DNA of 64,000 nt. It comes from Streptomyces sp. NBS 14/10 (lineage in GTDB: Bacteria; Actinomycetota; Actinomycetes; Streptomycetales; Streptomycetaceae). Below the pieces are notes generated by a model, which ran no database searches, was not told the DNA's origin, and worked only from the letters and a program-made list of their open reading frames with translations. Position numbers and translations under genes: made by a program. Location of the stretch: positions 113,893-177,892 of the forward strand of contig NZ_NCSM01000035.1 in the NCBI RefSeq assembly GCF_002224125.1, given 5' to 3'. Of this stretch, positions 36,850 to 45,722 are shown piece by piece; position 1 is the first letter of the stretch, and the number at the start of each line of letters is the position of its first letter.

Positions 36850-36883
36850 AGTGTACACAACGTTGCGTACGGCCGTACGCAAC
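36850..36883 (-). promoter_or_regulatory. SMR-tetR promoter and palindromic TetR operator
   Basis: GTTGCGTACGG / CCGTACGCAAC (36862-36883) is a perfect 22-bp palindrome. On the minus strand -10 TACACT (36855-36850) follows it and lies 7 nt before the SMR ATG, so a bound dimer would cover the promoter spacer. Confidence 0.75.
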
Positions 36884-36909
36884 CGACACCCGGAAGCATC
36901 CGGAATACG

Positions 36910-36945
36910 CGAAAGGCCCCCGCGCGGGAACGCGGGGGCCTTTCG
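36910..36945 (-). terminator. Terminator of the suf operon
   Basis: CGAAAGGCCCCCGC / GCGGGGGCCTTTCG, perfect 14-bp arms with an 8-nt loop, 33 nt past the stop of the last suf-operon gene (36978). Confidence 0.8.
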
Positions 36946-36977
36946 GGCGTGCGGCGGCGGCTCAGGCGCTGCTGCCG

Positions 36978-37316
36978 TCAGACGTTGAAACCGAGGGCGC
37001 GAAGCTGCTCACGGCCGTCGTCGGTGATCTTGTCGGGGCCCCACGGCGGCATCCAGACCCAGTTGATGCGCAGCTCGTTGACGATGCCTTCGGTGGCCGA
37101 CTTCGCCTGGTCCTCGATGACATCGGTCAGCGGACAGGCCGCGGACGTCAGCGTCATATCGAGGGTGGCGATATTGGCGTCGTCGATGTGGATGCCGTAG
37201 ACGAGACCCAGGTTGACCACGTCGATGCCCAGCTCGGGGTCCACGACGTCGTACAGGGCCTCGCGGACCTCTTCCTCGCCGGCCGGCTTGACGGCCGTTT
37301 CCACGTTGTCACTCAT
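36978..37316 (-). CDS. DUF59/MIP18-family Fe-S assembly factor (SufT/PaaD-like)
   Basis: A 112-residue protein with the DUF59 core: V-R-E-A-L-Y-D-V-V-D-P-E-L-G-I-D-V-V-N-L-G-L-V-Y and the conserved Cys in T-S-A-A-C-P-L-T-D. These proteins help deliver or mature Fe-S clusters. It is the last gene of the suf operon; ATG 37316 overlaps the sufU stop by 4 bp, indicating coupled translation. Confidence 0.92.
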   Translation of the reverse strand: MSDNVETAVKPAGEEEVREALYDVVDPELGIDVVNLGLVYGIHIDDANIATLDMTLTSAACPLTDVIEDQAKSATEGIVNELRINWVWMPPWGPDKITDDGREQLRALGFNV

Positions 37317-37777
37317 GCGATCTTCCCTTCGGCGCGCTCGCCCAGCGCCTGGGCGGTCGCGTCCTTCCACGCCATCCAGCTCAGCAGAGCACACTTCACC
37401 CGGGCCGGGTACTTGGAGACGCCGGCGAACGCGACCGCGTCCTCCAGCACCTCCTCCATCGCGTCGTCCGGCTCGGTCTTGCCCTTGGACTGCATCAGCT
37501 CCAGAAACGTTTCCTGGATCCTGCGCGCCTCGCCGATCTCCTTGCCGACCAGCAGCTCATTGAGCACGGAAGCGCTGGCCTGGCTGATGGAACAGCCCTG
37601 GCCGTCGTAGCTCACATCCTCGATGGTCTCGCCGTCGAGACGGACCCGGAGGGTGATCTCGTCCCCGCAGGTCGGATTGGTGTGGTGTACCTCGGCGTCC
37701 CCGTCCCTCAGGCCCCGCCCGTGCGGGTGCTTGTAGTGGTCGAGGATCACGTCCTGATACATCGAATCAAGCTTCAC
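37313..37777 (-). CDS. sufU: Fe-S cluster assembly sulfurtransfer protein SufU
   Basis: A 154-residue IscU-like protein with three conserved Cys: N-P-T-C-G-D-E (about 38), G-Q-G-C-S-I-S (about 62) and V-K-C-A-L-L (about 128), with the SufU-specific insertion between the second and third. In Gram-positive and actinobacterial systems SufU is a zinc-dependent acceptor of sulfur from SufS. It lies 11 nt after sufS and overlaps the DUF59 gene. Confidence 0.95.
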   Translation of the reverse strand: MKLDSMYQDVILDHYKHPHGRGLRDGDAEVHHTNPTCGDEITLRVRLDGETIEDVSYDGQGCSISQASASVLNELLVGKEIGEARRIQETFLELMQSKGKTEPDDAMEEVLEDAVAFAGVSKYPARVKCALLSWMAWKDATAQALGERAEGKIA

Positions 37778-37788
37778 GCAGCACGCCC

Positions 37789-39045
37789 CTACCCGAAGAA
37801 GTTCCGAACGTGCTCCAGGCCCTCGACCAAGGCGTCGACCTCGGCCGGGGTGGAGTACAGATAGAACGACGCTCGCGTGGTCGCGGGAATTCCGTACCTG
37901 AGGCAGACGGGCCGGGCGCAGTGGTGGCCGACCCGGACCGCGATGCCCTGCTCGTCGAGCACCTGACCCACGTCGTGGGGGTGGATGTCGCCGAGCGTGA
38001 AGGAGATCGCGGCGCCGCGGTCCTCGGCCGTGGTCGGGCCGATGATGCGCAGGTCGGGGACCTCCAGAAGGCTGCGCACCGCGTACTCGGTGACCGCGTG
38101 CTCATGGCGGGCGATGTTGTCCATGCCGATCGAGGTCAGATAGTCCACGGCCGCGCCGAGGCCGACGGCCTGGGCGATCGGGGGCGTACCGGCCTCGAAC
38201 TTGTGGGGGGCCGGGGCGTAGGTGGAGGAGTGCATCGAGACGGTCTCGATCATCTCGCCGCCGCCGAGGAACGGCGGCAGGTCCTCCAGCAGCTCCTGAC
38301 GGCCCCACAGCACACCGATGCCGGTCGGGCCGCACATCTTGTGGCCGGTGAAGGCCACGAAGTCGGCCTGCAGCGCCTGCACATCCATCGTCATATGCGG
38401 GGCGGCCTGCGAGGCGTCGATGACGACGAGGGCGCCGACCTGCTGCGCACGGCGGACGATCGCCTCGACCGGGTTGACCGTGCCGAGGATGTTGGAGACC
38501 AGCACGAACGAGACGACCTTGGTCTTCTCGGTGATGATCTCGTCTATGTTCGACAGGTCGAGCCGACCGTCGTCGGTGAGGCCGAACCACTTCAGCTTCG
38601 CGCCCGTGCGCTGCGAGAGCAGCTGCCAGGGGACGATGTTGGAGTGGTGCTCCATCTCCGTGATGACGATCTCGGTGTCGCTGTCCACGCGGTAGGGCTC
38701 ATCGGCCCAACCCAGCATGTTGGCGACGAGGTTGAGCGACTCCGAGGCGTTCTTGGTGAAGATCACCTCGTCCCGGCTCGGCGCGTTGATGAAGGCGGCC
38801 ACCTTGTCCCGGGCGCCTTCGTACAGCGCCGTGGCCTCCTCGGCGAGCACATGCACTCCGCGGTGCACATTGGCGTTGTGCACCTCGTAGTACTCGCTGA
38901 GTACGTCGAGCACCTGACGCGGCGTCTGCGACGTCGCCGCGTTGTCCAGGTACACGAGCTTCTTGCCGTCGTGGACCAGCCGGTCCAGGATCGGGAAGTC
39001 CTTGCGGATCGCCTCGGTGTCGAGGAGGCCCGGCAGCTGTGTCAT
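37789..39045 (-). CDS. sufS: Cysteine desulfurase SufS
   Basis: A 418-residue class V aminotransferase-fold PLP enzyme that extracts sulfur from cysteine. The PLP Lys is in F-T-G-H-K-M-C-G-P-T-G (about 232), the H-H-S-N-I-V-P-W motif near 130, and the active-site Cys in H-H-C-A-R-P-V. ATG 39045 has GGAGG upstream. It sits between sufC and sufU in the operon. Confidence 0.96.
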   Translation of the reverse strand: MTQLPGLLDTEAIRKDFPILDRLVHDGKKLVYLDNAATSQTPRQVLDVLSEYYEVHNANVHRGVHVLAEEATALYEGARDKVAAFINAPSRDEVIFTKNASESLNLVANMLGWADEPYRVDSDTEIVITEMEHHSNIVPWQLLSQRTGAKLKWFGLTDDGRLDLSNIDEIITEKTKVVSFVLVSNILGTVNPVEAIVRRAQQVGALVVIDASQAAPHMTMDVQALQADFVAFTGHKMCGPTGIGVLWGRQELLEDLPPFLGGGEMIETVSMHSSTYAPAPHKFEAGTPPIAQAVGLGAAVDYLTSIGMDNIARHEHAVTEYAVRSLLEVPDLRIIGPTTAEDRGAAISFTLGDIHPHDVGQVLDEQGIAVRVGHHCARPVCLRYGIPATTRASFYLYSTPAEVDALVEGLEHVRNFFG

Positions 39046-39105
39046 GTCCCTGCGCCTCCGTATACGTCGCCGAACCCCTGGCCGCCGAAACGGCCCCTGT
39101 CGTCG

Positions 39106-39873
39106 TCACTCACTCGTCGCGCCGCCCTTCACATAAGCCTCGTAGCCCTCTTCCTCCAGCTTGTCCGCGAGCTCCGCGCCACCGGACTCGGCGATCCGGC
39201 CCGCCGCGAAGACATGGACGTAGTCGGGCTTGATGTATCGCAGGATGCGCGTGTAGTGGGTGATCAGCAGGGTGCCGACCTCACCGGTCTCGCGAACGCG
39301 GTTGACGCCCTCCGAGACCACGCGCAGCGCGTCGACGTCCAGACCGGAGTCCGTCTCGTCGAGGATCGCGATGCGGGGCTTCAGCAGTTCGAGCTGGAGG
39401 ATCTCGTGGCGCTTCTTCTCACCGCCGGAGAAGCCCTCGTTGACGTTGCGCTCGGCGAAGGCGGGGTCGATGGAAAGGCGCTCCATGGCCTCCTTGACCT
39501 CCTTCACCCAGGTGCGCAGCTTCGGCGCCTCACCGCGGATGGCGGTGGCCGAGGTGCGCAGGAAGTTGGAGACGGAGACCCCGGGGACCTCCACCGGGTA
39601 CTGCATGGCGAGGAAGACGCCCGCGCGGGCCCGCTCGTCGACGGACATGGCCAGCACGTCCTCGCCGTCCAGCGTCACCGTGCCGCCGGTGACCTGGTAC
39701 TTGGGGTGACCGGCGAGCGAATACGCCAGCGTGGACTTGCCGGAGCCGTTGGGGCCCATGATGGCATGGGTCTCGCCCTGCTTCACGGTCAGGTCGACAC
39801 CGCGCAGGATCTCGCGGGGGCCGCCTTCGGCCTCGACGGAGACGTGCAGGTCGTGGATCTCAAGCGTTGCCAT
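39106..39873 (-). CDS. sufC: Fe-S assembly ATPase SufC
   Basis: A 255-residue ABC-type ATPase: Walker A G-P-N-G-S-G-K-S-T (about 39-47), signature F-S-G-G-E-K-K-R and Walker B I-A-I-L-D-E-T-D-S-G-L-D. It powers the SufBCD scaffold on which clusters form. It begins 7 nt after the Rieske gene stop. Confidence 0.96.
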   Translation of the reverse strand: MATLEIHDLHVSVEAEGGPREILRGVDLTVKQGETHAIMGPNGSGKSTLAYSLAGHPKYQVTGGTVTLDGEDVLAMSVDERARAGVFLAMQYPVEVPGVSVSNFLRTSATAIRGEAPKLRTWVKEVKEAMERLSIDPAFAERNVNEGFSGGEKKRHEILQLELLKPRIAILDETDSGLDVDALRVVSEGVNRVRETGEVGTLLITHYTRILRYIKPDYVHVFAAGRIAESGGAELADKLEEEGYEAYVKGGATSE

Positions 39874-39880
39874 GGGTGCC

Positions 39881-40204
39881 TCAGGACTCCTGGGTGACGG
39901 AGACGAGCACGTCGTCCCCTTCGATCTTTACGGGGTATACGGGGACGGGGCGCGTCGCGGGGAGGCCGGACGGCTTGCCGGTGCGCAGGTCGAAGCTGGA
40001 GCCGTGCAGCCAGCACTCGATCTGGCAGTCCTCCACCTCGCCCTCGGACAGCGAGACGTTCGCATGCGAACAGATGTCGTTGATCGCGAAGACCTCGCCC
40101 TCGGTGCGCACGAGCGACACGGGCACGCCGTCGAGCTCCACCCGCTTGGGGGTGTCGTCTTCGAGCTCGCTCAGCGCGCAGGCGCGTACAAAGGTCTGGC
40201 TCAT
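39881..40204 (-). CDS. Rieske [2Fe-2S] protein of the suf operon
   Basis: A 107-residue ferredoxin-like Rieske domain with both ligand pairs: C-S-H (about 45-47) and C-W-L-H (about 64-67). It resembles the small ferredoxin subunits of non-haem oxygenases. It is embedded between sufD (4-bp overlap) and sufC, so it probably supplies electrons or senses cluster status during assembly; this role is inferred from context. Confidence 0.92.
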   Translation of the reverse strand: MSQTFVRACALSELEDDTPKRVELDGVPVSLVRTEGEVFAINDICSHANVSLSEGEVEDCQIECWLHGSSFDLRTGKPSGLPATRPVPVYPVKIEGDDVLVSVTQES

Positions 40205-41370
40205 GCGACGGACGCCTTCAGCTCGGCCTCGATCTTGGCGATCAGGCGCTCCTCGAGCTCGGGGATGCCGATCTGCTGGACGAGCTCGGCGAAGAAGCCG
40301 CGGACGACGAGACGGCGGGCCTCGTCGGCCGGGATGCCGCGCGCCATCAGGTAGAACAGCTGCTCGTCCTCGAAGCGGCCGGTCGCGCTGGCGTGGCCGG
40401 CGCCGACGATCTCGCCGGTCTCGATCTCCAGGTTCGGCACCGAGTCGACGCGCGCGCCGTCGGTCAGCACGAGGTTGCGGTTGAGCTCGTAGGTGTCGGT
40501 GCCCTCGGCCGCGGCGCGGATCAGCACATCGCCGATCCAGACCGCGTGGGCGTCCTTGCCCTGGAGCGCGCCCTTGTACGCCACGTTGCTCCGGCAGTGC
40601 GGGGTGTCGTGGTCGATGAAGAGCCGGTGCTCCTGGTGCTGGCCGTTGTCGGTGAAGTACAGGCCGTAGAGCTCGGCCTCACCGCCCGGGGCGCCGTAGA
40701 TGACGCGCGGGTGGAGGCGCACCACGTCGCCGCCGAAGGTGACGACCACGGACTTGAACGTGGCGTCGCGGCCGACGAGCGCGGTGTGCTGCGCGGCGTG
40801 GACGGCGGTGTCGGCCCAGTCCTGGATCGAGACGACGGTGAGCTTGGCGCCGTCGCCGACCAGGAACTCCACATTGGCCGCGAGGGTGGCGTCGCCGGTG
40901 TGGTCGATGACCACGACGGCCTCGGCGAAGGCGCCGACCTCCACGACCTGGTGGCCATAGGCGGTGCCGCCCTCGCCGTGCACGGAGATCCGCACGGGCT
41001 CGGTGAGCACGGTCTCCTTGGCGACCGAGACCACCGAGGCCTTCTCGAAGGAGCTGTACGCCTGCGCCGCGATCCGGTCCACGGGCTTGCCGGCCTTGCC
41101 CAGGCGCGGGTCCGTACGGTCCACGGTCTCGACGGTGACGCCCTCGGGGGCGCTCACCTCGACCCGCAGCCCGCCGGTGGCCTCGGCCGTGCCGTCGTGC
41201 AGACCGCGCAGCCGCTCCAGAGGAGTGAACCGCCACTCCTCCTCACGGCCATGCGGCACCGGGAAGTCGGCCACGTCGTACGACGCGATGGCGCCGAGCC
41301 TCGCATCGGTGGGCTGGCCCACCTGGATGGCACCGTCCGTAGTGGATCCGGCCGGAATGGTTTCAGCCAT
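40201..41370 (-). CDS. sufD: Fe-S cluster assembly protein SufD
   Basis: A 389-residue SufB/SufD-family protein with the characteristic C-terminal block R-I-D-S-V-P-N-L-E-I-E (as R-V-D-S-V-P) followed by G-H-A-S-A-T-G. It forms the SufBC2D scaffold with SufB. ATG 41370; it is separated from sufB by 84 nt that contain a 12-bp palindrome (41374-41385). It overlaps the Rieske gene by 4 bp. Confidence 0.95.
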   Translation of the reverse strand: MAETIPAGSTTDGAIQVGQPTDARLGAIASYDVADFPVPHGREEEWRFTPLERLRGLHDGTAEATGGLRVEVSAPEGVTVETVDRTDPRLGKAGKPVDRIAAQAYSSFEKASVVSVAKETVLTEPVRISVHGEGGTAYGHQVVEVGAFAEAVVVIDHTGDATLAANVEFLVGDGAKLTVVSIQDWADTAVHAAQHTALVGRDATFKSVVVTFGGDVVRLHPRVIYGAPGGEAELYGLYFTDNGQHQEHRLFIDHDTPHCRSNVAYKGALQGKDAHAVWIGDVLIRAAAEGTDTYELNRNLVLTDGARVDSVPNLEIETGEIVGAGHASATGRFEDEQLFYLMARGIPADEARRLVVRGFFAELVQQIGIPELEERLIAKIEAELKASVA

Positions 41371-41454
41371 GGCAGCTGTACAGCTCGCTTTCTGGTGACG
41401 TACCTGGGCCCTCCCAAAGGACGGCCACCGCGGGTATCGGGGGAGGCGCCGGCG

Positions 41455-42876
41455 TCAGCCGACCGCGCCTTCCATCTGCAGCTCGATCAGCCGGTTGAGC
41501 TCCAGCGCGTACTCCATGGGAAGCTCGCGCGCGATCGGCTCGACGAAGCCGCGCACGATCATCGCCATGGCCTCGTCCTCGGACAGGCCGCGGCTCATCA
41601 GGTAGAACAGCTGGTCGTCGCTGACCTTGGAGACGGTCGCCTCGTGGCCCATGGACACGTCGTCCTCACGGACGTCCACATACGGGTAGGTGTCCGAGCG
41701 GGAGATGGTGTCGACCAGCAGCGCGTCGCACAGCACATTGGACTTGGAGCCCTCGGCGCCCTCGCCGATCTCGATCAGACCGCGGTAGGAGGTGCGGCCG
41801 CCGCCGCGCGCCACCGACTTGGAGATGATGTTGGACGAGGTGCGGGGCGCCATGTGGACCATCTTGGCGCCGGCGTCCTGGTGCTGGCCCTCGCCCGCGA
41901 AGGCGATGGACAGGGTCTCGCCCTTGGCGTGCTCGCCCATCAGGTAGACGGCCGGGTACTTCATGGTCACCTTGGAGCCGATGTTGCCGTCGACCCACTC
42001 CATGGTCGCGCCCTCGTAGGCCACGGCGCGCTTGGTGACCAGGTTGTACACGTTGTTCGACCAGTTCTGGATGGTCGTGTAGCGGCAGCGGGCGCCCTTC
42101 TTGACGATGATCTCGACCACCGCGGAGTGCAGCGAGTCCGACTTGTAGATCGGCGCGGTGCAGCCCTCGACGTAGTGGACGTAGGCGTCCTCGTCGACGA
42201 TGATCAGCGTCCGCTCGAACTGGCCCATGTTCTCCGTGTTGATCCGGAAGTAGGCCTGGAGCGGGATCTCCACGTGCACGCCCTTCGGCACGTAGATGAA
42301 CGAGCCGCCGGACCACACCGCCGAGTTCAGCGAGGCGAACTTGTTGTCGCCGACCGGGATCACCGAGCCGAAGTACTCCTGGAAGAGCTCCGGGTGCTCC
42401 TTGAGGCCGGTGTCGGTGTCCAGGAAGATGACGCCCTGCTCCTCAAGGTCCTCACGGATCTTGTGGTAGACGACCTCGGACTCGTACTGCGCGGCGACAC
42501 CCGCGACGAGGCGCTGCTTCTCCGCCTCCGGGATGCCCAGCTTGTCGTACGTGTTCTTGATGTCCTCGGGCAGCTCTTCCCAGGAGGCGGCCTGCTGCTC
42601 CGTCGAGCGCACGAAGTACTTGATGTTGTCGAAGTCGATACCGGAGAGGTCCGAGCCCCAGGTGGGCATGGGCTTCTTCTCGAAGAGCTTGAGGCCCTTC
42701 AGCCGGAGCTTCAGCATCCACTCCGGCTCGGACTTCTTCCCCGAGATGTCGCGGACGACATCCTCGGAGAGGCCGCGCTTGGCCGAGGCACCGGCTACAT
42801 CGGAGTCGGCCCAGCCGTACTCGTAGTTGCCCAGCCCCTCGAGCTCGGGGTGAGCAGTCTCCGTGGGGAGAGTCAT
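41455..42876 (-). CDS. sufB: Fe-S cluster assembly protein SufB
   Basis: A 473-residue scaffold protein with family motifs Y-G-W-A-D-S-D near the N-terminus, [21 protein letters not shown] (about 185-205) and G-R-T-S-Y-R-G-L. It builds [4Fe-4S] clusters with SufC and SufD. Its start overlaps the sufR stop by 4 bp, so it is the second gene of the operon. Confidence 0.96.
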   Translation of the reverse strand: MTLPTETAHPELEGLGNYEYGWADSDVAGASAKRGLSEDVVRDISGKKSEPEWMLKLRLKGLKLFEKKPMPTWGSDLSGIDFDNIKYFVRSTEQQAASWEELPEDIKNTYDKLGIPEAEKQRLVAGVAAQYESEVVYHKIREDLEEQGVIFLDTDTGLKEHPELFQEYFGSVIPVGDNKFASLNSAVWSGGSFIYVPKGVHVEIPLQAYFRINTENMGQFERTLIIVDEDAYVHYVEGCTAPIYKSDSLHSAVVEIIVKKGARCRYTTIQNWSNNVYNLVTKRAVAYEGATMEWVDGNIGSKVTMKYPAVYLMGEHAKGETLSIAFAGEGQHQDAGAKMVHMAPRTSSNIISKSVARGGGRTSYRGLIEIGEGAEGSKSNVLCDALLVDTISRSDTYPYVDVREDDVSMGHEATVSKVSDDQLFYLMSRGLSEDEAMAMIVRGFVEPIARELPMEYALELNRLIELQMEGAVG

Positions 42877-43724
42877 TCGGGGTTCCTCCCGGCCGTGCTG
42901 GCAGATGCTGTGGTTGTCTTGAGTCTTGCTGGGGGGTCTTGCTCGGGGGTCTTACTGGGAGGCGCCTTCTCGGCCTGGCCGGTCCCGGGAATGTAGGTCG
43001 TGCACACCCCGTCGCCATGGGCGATGGTGGCCAGACGCTGCACATGAGTCCCGAGGAGCTGGGAGAAGGCCTCGGTCTCCGCCTCGCACAGCTGCGGATA
43101 CCGCTCGGCCGCATGGGCGACCGGGCAGTGGTGCTGGCAGAGCTGCTCGCCGACCGGTGCGCTGCGCGCCGTAGCAGCGTACCCGTCCGCGGACAGTGCG
43201 CGGGCGAGGGCTTGGGCGCGGCTGTCGGGCTCCGCGGCCTCGATGGCCTGGCGGTAGGCCACGGCCTGGGCGGCGAGCCTGGCGCGGGCGAAGGCGGCGA
43301 CCGCGGCCCGGCCCGCCTCGCCACCGCCGGCGCTCTGCTCGATCCAGCGCAGGGCGTCCACGGCCAGCTCGTCGTACGCCTGGTCGAAGGCGTCGCGCCC
43401 GCAGTCGGTGAGCGCGAAGACCTTGGCCGGGCGGCCGCGGCTCCGCGCCCCGTACACCCTCTTCTCGCGGGGCTCGACGACGCCGTCGGCGACGAGGGTG
43501 TCGAGGTGGCGGCGCACGGCCGCCTGGGTCAGCTCGAGCCGCAGGGCGAGCTCGGCCGCGGTGGACGGGCCATGGTCGAGGATGGAGCGGGCGACCTTGT
43601 TACGGGTGCCGTGCTGCTCATCGGGCGCGGGCACGGACGCGGACGCAGGCACGGGCGCGGGCACGGCAGATCGCGCGGCCGCCTCGACCGCGCGTTCCGC
43701 CGGAGCTTCGCTCGCGTATTTCAC
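42873..43724 (-). CDS. sufR: Fe-S-sensing repressor SufR
   Basis: A 283-residue regulator: winged helix in residues about 45-115 ([21 protein letters not shown]), then a C-terminal cluster-binding region with C-Q-H-H-C-P-V-A-H and a further Cys (P-Q-L-C-E-A-E). SufR with a [4Fe-4S] cluster represses the suf operon and releases it when clusters are short. GTG 43724 has no ribosome binding site and overlaps the operator, so the transcript may be leaderless. Confidence 0.93.
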   Translation of the reverse strand: MKYASEAPAERAVEAAARSAVPAPVPASASVPAPDEQHGTRNKVARSILDHGPSTAAELALRLELTQAAVRRHLDTLVADGVVEPREKRVYGARSRGRPAKVFALTDCGRDAFDQAYDELAVDALRWIEQSAGGGEAGRAAVAAFARARLAAQAVAYRQAIEAAEPDSRAQALARALSADGYAATARSAPVGEQLCQHHCPVAHAAERYPQLCEAETEAFSQLLGTHVQRLATIAHGDGVCTTYIPGTGQAEKAPPSKTPEQDPPARLKTTTASASTAGRNPE

Positions 43725-43737
43725 AACGCCATTGTTG
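43724..43737 (-). promoter_or_regulatory. SufR operator CAAC-N6-GTTG
   Basis: CAACGCCATTGTTG covers the sufR start. CAAC-N6-GTTG is the palindrome I recall being reported for SufR in Streptomyces. TTGTAC and AACAAT, 18 nt apart on the minus strand, could be the promoter. Confidence 0.75.
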
Positions 43738-43883
43738 CGTAATTCCCCGGGGAGGTACAAGCGAGGTCCCGGCGGCGGTCCGGTGGAGTGCGTCACTAAG
43801 GCACACCTAACCGCGATGCCCGGCCTGCCTGCGGAAACAAGGTCCGTTCCCGCCCTGCCCGCCGGCTCCCCCCGGATGATTCG

Positions 43884-43889
43884 TAGACT
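43884..43889 (+). promoter_or_regulatory. -10 element of leaderless ABC-transporter promoter
   Basis: TAGACT (close to the TAGAAT-type -10) is followed by 7 nt and ATG 43897, without a ribosome binding site. Confidence 0.6.
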
Positions 43890-43896
43890 GCCGGGC

Positions 43897-44823
43897 ATGC
43901 GAGAAGAGCCCGCGGTCGACATCCTCGGCCTCGTCAAGCGGTACGGCTCGAAGACCGCCGTGGACGGGCTCGACCTGTCCATCGCGCGGTCCACCGTGAC
44001 CGCCGTGCTCGGCCCCAACGGGGCAGGCAAAACGACCACCGTCGAGACCTGCGAGGGATACCGGCGGCCGGACGCCGGTACGGTCCGCGTCCTCGGCCTC
44101 GACCCCGTCACCCAGGCTGCCGCGCTGCGCCCCCGGATCGGCGTGATGCTGCAGTCCGGAGGGGTTTACTCCGGGGCGCGCGCAGAAGAGATGCTGCGCC
44201 ACACCGCGGGCCTGTACGCCCACCCCCTCGACGTCGACCACCTCATAGAACGGCTCGGCCTCGGCTCCTGCGGCCGTACGACCTACCGCCGGCTCTCCGG
44301 CGGCCAGCAGCAGCGCCTGGCGCTCGCCATGGCCGTCGTCGGCCGCCCCGAACTGGTCTTCCTCGACGAGCCCACCGCCGGCCTCGACCCGCAGGCCCGG
44401 CGCGCCACCTGGGACCTCGTCCGCGATCTGCGCCGGGACGGCGTGACCGTCGTGCTGACCACGCACTACATGGACGAGGCCGAAGAGCTCGCCGACGACG
44501 TCGCGATCGTCGACGGCGGCAAGGTCATCGCGCAGGGCAGCCCGGAGCAGCTGTGCCGCGGCGGAGCCGAGAACACGCTGCGTTTCAGCGGCCGCCCCGC
44601 GCTCGACCTGGCCTCGCTGCTCAAGGCACTGCCCGCCGACTCCGCGGCCGACGAGCTGACCCCCGGCTCGTACCGCGTCACCGGCAAGATCGACCCGCAG
44701 CTGCTGGCCACCGTCGCCTCCTGGTGCGCCCAGAACGGCGTCATGCCGGACCGGATCTCGGTCGAGCGGCACACCCTGGAGGACGTCTTCCTCGAGCTGA
44801 CCGGCAAGGAGCTGCGCGCGTGA
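43897..44823 (+). CDS. ABC transporter ATP-binding protein (DrrA-like)
   Basis: A 308-residue ATPase with Walker A G-P-N-G-A-G-K-T (about 39-46), signature L-S-G-G-Q-Q-Q-R, Walker B L-V-F-L-D-E-P and H-loop T-T-H-Y-M-D-E, plus a C-terminal extension (about 215-308) common in ABC-2 exporters. It overlaps the permease gene by 4 bp. In actinobacteria this pair commonly lies between suf and heme a genes, suggesting a housekeeping export role; the substrate is unknown. Confidence 0.92.
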   Translation: MREEPAVDILGLVKRYGSKTAVDGLDLSIARSTVTAVLGPNGAGKTTTVETCEGYRRPDAGTVRVLGLDPVTQAAALRPRIGVMLQSGGVYSGARAEEMLRHTAGLYAHPLDVDHLIERLGLGSCGRTTYRRLSGGQQQRLALAMAVVGRPELVFLDEPTAGLDPQARRATWDLVRDLRRDGVTVVLTTHYMDEAEELADDVAIVDGGKVIAQGSPEQLCRGGAENTLRFSGRPALDLASLLKALPADSAADELTPGSYRVTGKIDPQLLATVASWCAQNGVMPDRISVERHTLEDVFLELTGKELRA

Positions 44824-45593
44824 CCGCCCCGGGAACCTTCACCCCACAGCCGGGCCCGGCCCCGCTGCCGCGCATGATCCGGGCCCAGGCCGCCCTGGAG
44901 ACCCGGATGCTGCTGCGCAACGGCGAGCAGCTGCTGTTGACCGTGATCATCCCGTCCCTGCTGCTGGTGCTGTTCAGCAGCGTCGACATCGTCGACACGG
45001 GCTCGGACGGCAAGACCGTGGACTTCCTCGCCCCCGGCGTCCTCGCGCTCGCCGTACTGTCCACGGCCTTCACCGGACAGGCCATCGCGACCGGCTTCGA
45101 GCGGCGCTACGGCGTCCTCAAGCGGCTCGGCGCCTCGCCGCTGCCGCGCTGGGCCCTGATGACCGCCAAGACCTGCTCGGTGCTGGTCACCGAGGTGCTG
45201 CAGATCGCGCTGCTCACCGTGATCGCCCTCGCCCTCGGCTGGTCCCCGCACGGCAACCCGCTCACCGTCGCGCTGCTGCTGCTCCTCGGCACGGCCGCGT
45301 TCTCCGGCCTCGGCCTGCTGATGGCGGGCACCCTCAAGGCCGAGGCGACCCTCGCGGCGGCCAACCTCGTCTTCCTGCTGCTGCTCGTCGGCGGCGGGGT
45401 GATCGTGTCGCTGGACAAGTTCCCGGACGCGGTGCGCGGTTTGCTGCAGCTACTGCCGATCTCGGCCCTCTCGGACGGGCTGCGGGACGTGCTGCGGGAC
45501 GGGGCGGGGGTGCCGTGGGGGGACCTGGGGATCCTGGCGGTATGGGCGGTGCTGGGGCTGGGGGCGGCGGCGCGCTGGTTCCGCTGGGAGTAG
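44820..45593 (+). CDS. ABC-2 type transporter permease
   Basis: A 257-residue permease with about six hydrophobic helices and the ABC-2 motif region L-K-R-L-G-A-S-P-L-P-R-W. GTG 44820 overlaps the ATPase stop (GTGA). The pair forms a complete half-size exporter. It ends before direct repeats that form a stem-loop terminator at 45657-45672. Confidence 0.9.
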   Translation: MTAPGTFTPQPGPAPLPRMIRAQAALETRMLLRNGEQLLLTVIIPSLLLVLFSSVDIVDTGSDGKTVDFLAPGVLALAVLSTAFTGQAIATGFERRYGVLKRLGASPLPRWALMTAKTCSVLVTEVLQIALLTVIALALGWSPHGNPLTVALLLLLGTAAFSGLGLLMAGTLKAEATLAAANLVFLLLLVGGGVIVSLDKFPDAVRGLLQLLPISALSDGLRDVLRDGAGVPWGDLGILAVWAVLGLGAAARWFRWE

Positions 45594-45613
45594 CGCGGGG
45601 GCGCTTTCGCGGA

Positions 45614-45675
45614 GGAGCCGACTCCCCCCAGACTCCCCTCGTACTGCGTCTTCACAGGGGAGCCGACTCCCCCCA
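45614..45675. repeat. 17-bp direct repeat with stem-loop terminator
   Basis: GGAGCCGACTCCCCCCA occurs at 45614-45630 and 45659-45675. The second copy forms GGGGAG-CCGA-CTCCCC (45657-45672), a perfect 6-bp stem suitable as terminator of the ABC operon. Confidence 0.65.
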
Positions 45676-45709
45676 CACCCCCTCGTGAATTGCTGCACAA
45701 GCGCCCGCA

Positions 45710-45715
45710 TACGAT
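45710..45715 (+). promoter_or_regulatory. -10 element of leaderless ctaA promoter
   Basis: TACGAT ends 7 nt before GTG 45723. An ATG at 45714 overlaps this hexamer and so could not be on a transcript from it. Confidence 0.45.
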
Positions 45716-45722
45716 GGGCGAC

